Below are positions 8,219 to 15,000 of a stretch of 15,000 nucleotides of DNA, piece after piece. Position 1 is the first letter of the stretch, and every line of letters begins with the position of its first letter. The position numbers and the translations under genes are program-made. The notes beneath the pieces are model-generated. The model was not told where the DNA came from, made no database searches, and was given only the letters and a program-made list of their open reading frames with translations. Origin of the DNA: Neocallimastix lanati (nom. inval.) (taxonomy: Eukaryota; Neocallimastigomycota; Neocallimastigomycetes; Neocallimastigales; Neocallimastigaceae); contig JACVTC010000122.1 of assembly GCA_016946835.1 (NCBI GenBank), positions 247,501-262,500 of the forward strand, in the 5' to 3' direction.

Positions 8219-8272
8219 CACTACAACAAAATACAAATTTATGTAATAAAAATTTTTGAAATGACACACCCC
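8219..8272 (-). repeat. Right arm of the inverted repeat enclosing the small secreted-protein gene
   Basis: Reverse-complement partner of 7417-7471. The best-conserved portion is AAAATTTTTATTACA and TTTGTATTTTGTTGTA. The pair spans about 860 bases and encloses one intact gene. Confidence 0.75.
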
Positions 8273-9105
8273 CAATGTTTTCATATTAACTATATAAAAG
8301 AGGCTTATAAAATTAAAAATTTTTAAAACTATATTCATAAACTATATAAATTATATATTCATATAATATATCCTATTGATTTATAATAAACTATTATTAA
8401 TATTTAAAATTATAATAAAAGTTGTAATAAAATAAAAATATTAATTAAAATGTTAATTAAATTTATAAACTAAAAATACTAATTTTCTAACATTTATATT
8501 TAAATAAAAATAAATATTAAAAAATAAAAATAAAAATTTTTATTAATTAAATGGATGAATTAATAAAATAAAAAAATATGAAATAAAAAAAGAAAAAAAA
8601 AAAAAAATAAAAAAAATATGAAATAAAAAAGAAAAAGGCAAGGTAAATATTTTATATATGCTTATCATATATTAAAGTATACTACAATAATATTGAATAT
8701 ATATAACTTGCACATATATGTATATACATACAATATAATGCAATTATATATATTATTATATGTATATAAATAATGTTAAATGTTATATAAACAATGTTAA
8801 CAATAGAAATGAATATTTTAATGATAACTTTTCTATATTGTATAACCCTTCATCATTACCAAGAGTATTCAAGGGATGATGATGATGATGATGAGAGAAG
8901 AAAAATTAAACATTAAAGGTACAATGTTGTATACAAACATTTGCTACATTACACATCATAGGTATACATTTTTTTATTTTATAATTAATATGCTTTTTTT
9001 ATATATATATATATATTAAAAAGTATATTTAATTTAATTTGAAGAATTTATTTAATTTATTTTGCAACAATAAATTTTAATTTTTTTTTTTTTTTTATAA
9101 TCATT
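8273..9105. other. Mostly non-genic AT-rich stretch, with a possible coding relic near 8780-8930
   Basis: It is A/T-dominated up to about 8780. At 8809-8916 an ATG frame of 35 residues ends in an Asp run (SRDDDDDDERRKIKH) made by a (GAT)n microsatellite at 8875-8894. The +1 frame instead reads NEYFNDNFSILYNPSSLPRV before a stop. Either may be a remnant of the 5' part of the ankyrin gene that begins just downstream. Neither is recognised. Confidence 0.35.
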
Positions 9106-10097
9106 GATAGAACACCTTTATTTGTTGTGTGCTGTAGTAGAAACATAGATTTAGTATAATACTTAGTAATAAATGGAGCCAATAGGGACAAAGAAGACAA
9201 ATATAGTAGGACACTTATATTTGATATATGCTATAATGGAAATAAAGATTTTGTAGAATGTTTAGTAAAACTTGGAGCAGATAGCAATAAAGAAGATAAA
9301 TACAATGAAACTCCATTATTTAAGGCAATTGAAAGTGGAAATAAAGATTTAGTAGAATAATTAGTAGTAAAACATAGAACAAATATAAATTAAAGAAGAT
9401 AAATATGGTGGAACACCTTTATTTGTTACATGCTATAATGGAAATAAAGATTTAGTAGAATACTTATTAATAAATCATAGAACAAATATAAATAAAGAAA
9501 ATAAATATGGTGGAACACCTTTATTTGTTACATGCTATAATGGAAATAAAGATTTAGTAGAATACTTTGTAGAAAACGGATCAGAAATAAATATTTAGTA
9601 GAATACTTAGTAGAAAAAATGGTGTGACACTATTATTTAATGCATGTCCAAGTGGAAATAAAGACTTAGAAGAAAACATAGTGAAACATGGTGCAGATAT
9701 AAATAAAGATGTAAAATGGAATGGTGAAACACTATTATTAAAAGCAATTGAAAATGGAAATAAAGATATAGTAGAATATTTAAAAAACCATGGAGCAGAT
9801 ATAAATGAAGAAGATTTAGATGGTGAAACACCATTATTTAAAAGTGACAATGAAGATTTAGTAGAAGGTTTAATAAAAAATGTAGTAGATATAAATAAAG
9901 CAAATAATTATTGGTCATACACCATTATATTATGTGTTTCAATGTCGAAGTTATTATATAATAAATTATTTACAAGAACATGGAGCATATATGGATAAAA
10001 CATATTACACACTATATATATTTAAAACCTGGCCTGTGAAAGTAGTAAAAAAGAATTAGTAGAGTATTTAATAGAATATGGTGCAGATAATAAGTAA
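9106..10097 (+). pseudogene. Ankyrin-repeat protein pseudogene, copy 1
   Basis: About ten ankyrin repeats of 33-34 residues are readable across at least four frame changes and several stops. Examples are RTPLFVVCCSRNIDLV, ETPLFKAIESGNKDLVE, GGTPLFVTCYNGNKDLVEY (twice), ETLLLKAIENGNKDIVEY and a last ELVEYLIEYGADNK before TAA at 10095-10097. The repeats show the ankyrin TPL helix start and the GADIN turn. The longest undamaged run (about 9624-9940) is only part of the gene. A 65-base block is identical at 9401-9465 and 9503-9567, 102 bases apart, so two neighbouring repeats were recently duplicated or homogenised. The downstream flank and C-terminal part are duplicated at 12.8-13.4 kb. Ankyrin proteins bind other proteins; no partner can be inferred. 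It is broken as it stands. Confidence 0.85.
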
Positions 10098-10116
10098 AAA
10101 AAAATGAATGTATAAT

Positions 10117-10131
10117 AAAACCATTAAATTA
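10117..10131 (+). repeat. Left target-site duplication of the inserted element
   Basis: AAAACCATTAAATTA. It matches 10671-10685 (AAAACTATTAAATTA) at 14 of 15 positions, and the same word occurs uninterrupted in the paralogous, empty site at about 13264-13278. Confidence 0.8.
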
Positions 10132-10670
10132 TCGAACCAGGTTCTATCCTGATTGTTAGTCTGTGGGCTAGCATACCTAAGGCTCCTTGGTTCTAACTCG
10201 CCTTATGACCATTTGTCAGGTTTTCCTCACAAGAGGTTTTTACAGTTGGGGTTACAGGTAAGTATGTCCCCCTTATATCTATTATTGGAATGGATACTGA
10301 ACTCATTGAGAGGTTTGGGTACATGGTTTTCATGTGTCCATGTAGATATATTGTACAAAATTTGCAATTTTGCCTATAATTATGCAATTGCCAAGGGAGC
10401 TAGTACGAAACTATATGGGCTAGGTTACATAGGCCTCGCTTCAAAGGGAAATAAAACGAACTGGAGAAGCACTCGGAAAAGTAGTACTAGTAAAATTCTC
10501 AGTAGCAATATGCATGGGAGAGCGCCAATGCTGAAACAGTCAGTAAGGTCGTCCAGTTGGGACAATTCTACCTTTATAAAAAGGAAGTGTGTGACTACCC
10601 CATTATTCCAACAGGACTGAAACCAAGGGACGGTATACATTGGAAATTAATAATAATAATAAAAAAAGAA
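10132..10670 (+). mobile_element. About 539-bp GC-rich retroposed insertion (SINE-like or truncated LINE), with A-rich tail
   Basis: A sharply bounded block of near-balanced composition sits between 15-bp target duplications. It ends in an A-rich tail with (TAA)n (from about 10645), as expected for target-primed reverse transcription in plus orientation. The paralogous flank at 13264 onward lacks it, which gives an empty site. GGTTCTAACTC at 10188-10198 resembles a pol III B box (9 of 11), with a poor A-box candidate about 32 bases upstream, so a tRNA-type SINE head is possible but weak. The plus strand is open from 10153 to a stop at 10618-10620. It has no ATG until 10264, which would give 118 residues ending TPLFQQD. 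Part of that frame is shared with the fragment at 1-130. I do not recognise the family. Confidence 0.75.
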
Positions 10671-10685
10671 AAAACTATTAAATTA
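10671..10685 (+). repeat. Right target-site duplication of the inserted element
   Basis: AAAACTATTAAATTA, one mismatch from the left copy. After it, homology to the second ankyrin locus resumes (ATCAAATAAATTTAA…). Confidence 0.8.
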
Positions 10686-11108
10686 GTCATGTATAATAAA
10701 AATTTTTTTATTATATACTAATATATTATTAAAAAAAAAAAAATCAAATAAATTTAAATATTAATAAAATTAAAAAATAAAATAGTATTTAAATTATAAA
10801 CTCTTTTTAATTTTATTTTATTTTTTATTTTTTTTAATACTTTTATTTTTATATAAATATATTATATATAATAAATAGAAGTCAAAATTATATATATATA
10901 AAAGAATTAAAAATTAAAAAGTGGGTTAAAAAAAAATTTTTTTTTTTTTTTATTTAAATAGAGTTAACTTTAATAATTAATTTTAGAAAGCTATTAATTA
11001 TACATTGAATTTTGAAATTTTTATTTATGAGATAATAAATTCATTATAAAAATCGTAATAATGATAGAAATATTTATACACAAAAATATATATAATTATT
11101 TCGGACGT

Positions 11109-11156
<48 letters not shown>

Positions 11157-11173
11157 TTATTTATTTTAATACA
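10686..11173. other. Non-genic AT-rich stretch with a 44-base T tract
   Basis: Bases about 10740-10800 are homologous to about 13325-13380, downstream of the second ankyrin copy. The rest is A/T repeats, ending with the longest homopolymer of the window (T, 11111-11154). GGACGTAG at about 11103-11110 is the only GC-bearing word. No gene is seen. Confidence 0.6.
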
Positions 11174-11216
11174 TTGAACATTCTTTTTTTATTTTATTTT
11201 ATTTTATTTTATTCAA

Positions 11217-12095
11217 TCTGTACTTTTATATTCATATTCTACTATTTATTTTTATTTTTATTTTTATTTTATTCAATCTGTACTTTATATTCATATTCTA
11301 CTATTTATTTTTATTTTTATTTTATTTTATTCAATCTGTACTTGTACTTTATATTCATATTTTACTATTTATTTTTATTTTATTTTATTTTATTTTATTC
11401 ATTCTGTACTTTATATTCATATTCTACTATTTATTTTTATTTTTATTTTATTTTATTCAATCTGTACTTTTATATTCATATTCTACTATTTATTTTTATT
11501 TTTATTTTATTTTATTTATTCTGTACTTTATATTCATATTCTACTATTTATTTTTATTTTTATTTTATTTTATTTATTCTGTACTTGTACTTTATATTCA
11601 TATTCTACTATTTATTTTTATTTTATTTTATTTTATTTTATTCATTCTGTACTTTATATTCATATTCTACTATTTATTTTTATTTTTATTTTATTTTATT
11701 CAATCTGTACTTTATATTCATATTCTACTATTTATTTTTATTTTATTTTATTTTATTCAATCTGTACTTTATATTCATATTCTACTATTTATTTTATTTT
11801 ATTCAATCTGTACTTTTATATTCATATTCTACTATTTATTTTTATTTTTATTTTATTTTATTCAATCTGTACTTTATATTCATATTCTACTATTTATTTT
11901 TATTTTATTTTATTTTATTCAATCTGTACTTTTATATTCATATTCTTCTATTTATTTTTATTTTTATTTTATTTTATTCAATCTGTACTTTATATTATAT
12001 TCATATTCTTCTATTTATTTTTATTTTATTTTATTCAATCTGTACTATATATTCATATTCTACTATTTATTTTTATTTTATTAAATATTCTTTTT
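11217..12095 (+). repeat. Minisatellite of about 58-bp units, 15 copies
   Basis: Each unit starts TCTGTACTT, continues TATATTCATATTCTACTATT and ends in a TTTTATTTTTATTTTATT slippage tract. Unit starts are at 11217, 11277, 11335, 11403, 11461, 11520, 11578, 11646, 11704, 11761, 11807, 11866, 11923, 11982 and 12039. Spacing is 57-60 bases except for 68 after the third and seventh units (both carry a TACTTGTACTTT duplication) and 46 after the tenth. The array keeps one frame open on the plus strand, giving a Phe/Tyr/Leu/Ile-only pseudo-protein of about 307 residues. I treat this as a by-product of stop-free units, not a gene. Confidence 0.92.
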
Positions 12096-12198
12096 AAATT
12101 TTATTTCTATTTTTTTTTTATTTATATATAAATATTTTTTTTATTACATAGTTTTATTTTTAAATAAAATGAATAAATAATAAAAACATAAAGGTATT

Positions 12199-12245
<47 letters not shown>

Positions 12246-12400
12246 ATATAACCAAAAGTTTATTATGTAAATAATAGCTTTAATAATTATTATTTATATT
12301 TTTTATATTTACTGAAGAAAAAAAAAAAAAAAAATAATTTTCAAATAGTAGATAATAAATAATAATAATTATAATAAACACAGTATTAAATACAAGTAAT
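12096..12400. other. Non-genic AT-rich stretch with a 38-base T tract
   Basis: T run at 12201-12238, directly followed by an A run so that the two form a fold-back; A run at 12317-12334. It leads into the start of the second ankyrin pseudogene. No gene is seen. Confidence 0.6.
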
Positions 12401-13250
12401 ATGAATAACGGAGAGAGATCTAAAATCTGAAGAATATAATGATAATGGACATATGTCTAAAAGATTAAAAACTGTAACAAATAATCAAGAAAATGATTTA
12501 TATATATATGACTTCTTCTAAAATTAATAAATTCACTATCATAAAATCTTGAACTATCAAAAAAAAATATTTTTTAATTTCTCTTTATTAAAAAAAAAAT
12601 TAATAAAATCATTTTCATTTTCATTTATTCTTTAAATATTTACTTTTTCTGTATAAAAATAAAACACCTACCAAGAATTTAAATTATGAAATTTCTAAAG
12701 ATAAATATAAAATTATATTAAATTTAAATTTAAACGAGCTGGATGTTTTTTTTTTTTTTTTTTTTTTTTAAGTTATTAATACATATATAATTGAAAATGA
12801 GAATAAAAATTTTTATTAAGAACATGGAGTGGATATAAATGAAGTAGTTTATATGAATGGTGAAAAAACATTATTTGATGCATGTCAAAGTGGAAATAAA
12901 GATTTAGTAGAAGACTTTGTAGAAAAATGGAGCAGATATAAATAAAGAAAATAGAGATGGTAAAACGCCATTATTAAAGGTAGTTGAAAGAAGAAATAAA
13001 GATTTAGAAGAATTGTTTAGTAGAACATGGGGGAAGATCTTACTACTAAAGTAAATAATTATAGTCATACTTTATTACATTATGTGACTCATAGTAGATA
13101 TTATGATATAGTAAATGATTTTACGAGAACATAGAGTATCTATGGATAAAACATATTACACACTATATATTTAAAGCCTGTGAAAGTAGTAAATAAGAAT
13201 TATTAGAGTATTTAACATGAATATGATGTAGAATATAAATAAAAAAAAAT
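12401..13250 (+). pseudogene. Ankyrin-repeat protein pseudogene, copy 2 with N-terminal part
   Basis: The probable start is ATG at 12401 (MNNGERSK). An extra A in an AAAA run shifts the frame into SEEYNDNGHMSKRLKTV, followed by NNQENDLY and a hydrophobic/Lys-rich stretch read through further shifts (LINSLS, FNFSLLKKKLIKSF). A 24-base T tract (12746-12769) interrupts the gene before the ankyrin part: GEKTLFDACQSGNKDLVE (about 12858-12912), then after a shift ADINKENRDGKTPLLKVVE (about 12933-12990), with more damaged repeats to about 13250. The tail and 3' flank are clearly homologous to copy 1 (YTLYI/KACESSK, then ATAAAACCATTAAATTA). It has fewer repeats than copy 1. SKRLK could be a nuclear signal in the ancestral protein. 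It is dead as it stands. Confidence 0.78.
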
Positions 13251-13552
13251 TGAATATGTGATAAAACCATTAAATTATTCAGGCATAATGAAAAAATTTT
13301 ATAGTAAAAGATTATTAAAATAAAAATCAAATAAATTTAACAATTAATACAATTAAAAATTAAAATATTATTTAAATTATGTTATTTTTTTTTTTTTTTT
13401 TTTTTATTTTTTTTTAATAATTTTTTTATTGTATATAATTTTTTAATTTTATATATATATATTTTTTATATTAATTTATTTATGTATAATAAATTAGATT
13501 TTAAAACTACAAAAAAAAAAAAAATAATAATCAGATTAAAATGAAATTATAA
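13251..13552. other. Non-genic: duplicated 3' flank of the ankyrin locus and T tract
   Basis: Bases 13255-13380 carry the empty insertion site (ACCATTAAATTATTCAGGC) and homology to 10740-10800. T run at 13385-13405; A run at about 13511-13524. No gene is seen. Confidence 0.65.
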
Positions 13553-13686
13553 AATATAGAAAATGAAATTAAATTAATATTCAAAGTTTTTAACTTAATA
13601 AAGGCAGATTCACTAACCGAAGGTATTTCTGGACTCAAAACTTTAATACTTTATCAATTTCATCATGGAAATATAGAAAATGCCAA
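13553..13686 (+). pseudogene. C-terminal RNase H tail of a Ty1/copia retrotransposon polyprotein
   Basis: The frame is open from 13553 without any ATG, to a stop at 13838-13840. It begins NEIKLIFKV…, then KADSLTEGISGLKTLILYQF. The last block matches the end of Ty1/copia pol, where RNase H closes with a (I/L)xL.(F/Y)V…N.ADxLTKxxxxxK pattern. The GC-rich word TGTTGGGGGG follows about 15 codons later, the usual place for the 3' LTR. Upstream of 13553 the sequence is A/T repeat, so integrase, RT and most of RNase H are gone. Family assignment rests on one short block. Confidence 0.65.
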
Positions 13687-14036
13687 TGTTGGGGGGAATG
13701 TCAAGTATTGTGGTTATGAATTTAATTACATTGTACATTATACTGCATTATTATGTGTAAAAATATATATATATATTTATTCGATAGTATCATTCAGTGT
13801 AAAACATTTAAATGTTACCAATAATGTTCGACTATTATAGAAATATGATTATAAATAATACGTAATGACATATTCTTAAAAAGAATAGGCCTTTCATAAT
13901 GGAAAAGCAATAAAAATAAATAAACATACAATAAAATATAAATATCACTTCTGATTTTAGAGTGTTATTATTTTAACATTTTTAAAATATAAATATTCAC
14001 TTCTGATTTTATTAAAGTGTTATATTTAACATTTTA
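13687..14036 (+). mobile_element. Probable 3' LTR of the Ty1/copia fragment (right edge uncertain)
   Basis: It starts TGTTGGGGGGAATGTCAAG, a TG-initiated LTR end of the kind seen in copia elements just after pol, and is less AT-rich for about 200 bases (to AATAGGCCTTTCATAATGG near 13900). No matching 5' LTR or target duplication lies in the window. The right edge is placed at the end of a 51-base tandem duplication and is a guess. Confidence 0.5.
13933..14036 (+). repeat. Tandem duplication, two 51-53-base units
   Basis: AAAATATAAATATCACTTCT…GTGTTATTATTTTAACATTTT (13933-13983) is followed directly by AAAATATAAATATTCACTTC…GTGTTATATTTAACATTTT (13984-14036), with a few small indels. Confidence 0.8.
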
Positions 14037-14588
14037 AATTATATTTAGCTATTTTATAGAATTTAATAAAATTTTTAATATGCTATTAATACTACTCTAT
14101 TTTTTTTTTTTTTTAGACTAGGAAGAGAATACACTCTCATTGCTTTATTTTATTAATTTCTGAAAAATATTTATATACTGTAACACTTCTACTACTACAG
14201 CTACTACTACTACTTTTATTACCACTATTATTATTATTACTTCAATAAAAATATTTTACTTTAATATAATATTTAACTTTAATAAAAATCTCCACAAAAA
14301 AGAATATACAATTGTATGTATGCTTTATATTAACTCTTCTCTTAAATTAATTACTAAATATTATTTTAAACTCATATGTAAGTTGTTTTTATGACTTTTA
14401 TTTCTTTATATATATTTAATTAATATACATATTTTAATTTTTTTTTTTCTATTTTTTTTTTTTTTTTTGTTTGATTGTATATAAATTATTTTTCTAACTA
14501 ATACTTTATATTTTACTTTATTTTTCTTTTTTTATTATATATATATATTTTTTTTTTTTTTTTTATTCATTTTAATTTTTTTTTCTTA
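14037..14588. other. Non-genic AT-rich stretch; 3' flank of the gene at the window edge
   Basis: It holds T runs, a TACTAC/TTATTA trinucleotide stretch at about 14186-14242 and AT repeats. GACTAGGAAGAGAATACACT at 14116-14135 begins a 30-base segment related to 2899-2928. No gene is seen. Confidence 0.55.
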
Positions 14589-14774
14589 TTAATATACAAT
14601 TTTTGATTTTGAATTGGTAAGATCTTTACTCTTTGAAAAATCTGGTTTGTAATTTCCATCAGTACGATATTCAACAATAACGTCACCACCCTTTTCTTTG
14701 TGTAATTCAAGGACGGAACAAATACCATATGGAGCAAAAGTTTCTAATAATTAATATTTTAAATTTTTTTTTTT

Positions 14775-14809
<35 letters not shown>

Positions 14810-14812
14810 TAA

Positions 14813-14848
<36 letters not shown>

Positions 14849-15000
14849 GTCACTGTTGTAATATGTATATAGAAAAGATATATTTTACCACTATTAAATC
14901 TATCAAGTACTTCTATATCATGACCAATTTTTTTTGCGACCGTTTTACATAAAACGCCAGCTTTAACTTTATATTCACCAAGTGTTTTTTTGTGAGTTTT
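14589..15000 (-). CDS. C-terminal two exons of a gene running off the window; weak histidine acid phosphatase resemblance
   Basis: Exon A is 14889-15000 and exon B 14589-14743, joined across a 145-base GT-AG intron. The splice falls within a codon (AGT G^AA ACT), giving the continuous junction LDRFNS-ETFAPYG. The visible 88 residues start KTHKKTLGEYKVKAGVLC, run through KIGHDIEVLDRF and PYGICSVLELHKEKGGDVIV, and end SKSKIVY before TAA (14589-14591). The PYxxCxxxELxxEKG…VEYR pattern resembles the C-terminal end of histidine acid phosphatases (PPYASCxxxELY…), and a His-Asp pair lies upstream. However, the spacing from HD to PY is shorter than in that family, so the call is tentative. GC content and normal codon use support a real gene. 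The N-terminal part lies beyond 15000. Confidence 0.75.
14744..14888 (-). other. Spliceosomal intron, 145 bases
   Basis: On the minus strand the donor is G|GTAAAATATA and the acceptor TTAATTATTAG|AAAC. The intron is almost pure A/T, with (ATA)n at about 14818-14847, (AT)n at about 14787-14811 and an A/T fold-back at about 14764-14787. Removing it restores an uninterrupted frame. Confidence 0.82.

Noticed and set aside
9581-9850. Minus-strand frames across the ankyrin pseudogene
   Set aside because: Shadows of the plus-strand ankyrin repeats; Phe/Leu/Ser patterns mirror the repeat unit.
11174-12097. 307-codon plus-strand open frame
   Set aside because: It is a translation of the AT-only minisatellite and uses almost only Phe, Tyr, Leu, Ile, Ser. 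It stays open because units lack in-frame stops, not because of coding constraint.

Overview
The window looks like nuclear DNA of a very AT-rich eukaryote. An anaerobic gut fungus (Neocallimastigomycota: Neocallimastix, Piromyces, Anaeromyces or a relative) is the best guess. Reasons: intergenic DNA is made almost wholly of A/T runs, (TAA)n and homopolymers; genes are islands of higher GC; one gene has a GT-AG intron; ankyrin repeats have the phrasing ...GNKDLVEYL...GADINKE...; and the mobile elements are eukaryotic (a LINE, a Ty1/copia fragment and a short inserted element with target-site duplication). A Dictyostelium-like amoeba is the main alternative. The assignment is inference from composition and protein style, not a database match.

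Layout. 1-130: a GC-richer fragment related to the insertion near 10.1-10.7 kb. 131-884: T tracts and decayed DNA. 885-2585 (minus): a 5'-truncated, heavily frameshifted non-LTR retrotransposon carrying RT motifs, a C-terminal zinc knuckle and an Asn/Ser microsatellite. 3418-5226 (minus): an intact 602-residue membrane-anchored glycosyltransferase with a GT2-like N-terminal half and a GT8 (glycogenin-type) C-terminal half. It sits between two 73-bp inverted repeat arms that match at 72 of 73 positions. 5630-7410: AT-rich DNA with a (TAA)n array and a small element with inverted ends. 7550-7834 (minus): an intact small gene with a signal peptide, itself between a second, unrelated pair of inverted arms. 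9106-10097 and 12401-13250 (plus): two decayed ankyrin-repeat genes from one duplicated segment. The first copy is interrupted just downstream by a ~539-bp GC-rich insertion (10132-10670) with a 15-bp target duplication; the second copy keeps the empty site. 11217-12095: a ~58-bp minisatellite of 15 units with higher-order structure. 13553-13686 (plus): the C-terminal RNase H tail of a Ty1/copia pol, followed by a probable LTR. 14589-15000 (minus): the last two exons of a gene that continues past the window edge.

Only three genes look functional: the glycosyltransferase, the small secreted protein and the truncated two-exon gene. They do not form a pathway. The rest is a retroelement and ankyrin graveyard. 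The observations most worth checking are the two inverted-repeat pairs that each enclose an intact gene, the recurrent TGCATTTCGGAA motif, the empty-site proof of the 539-bp insertion, and the strand bias of the long T tracts.
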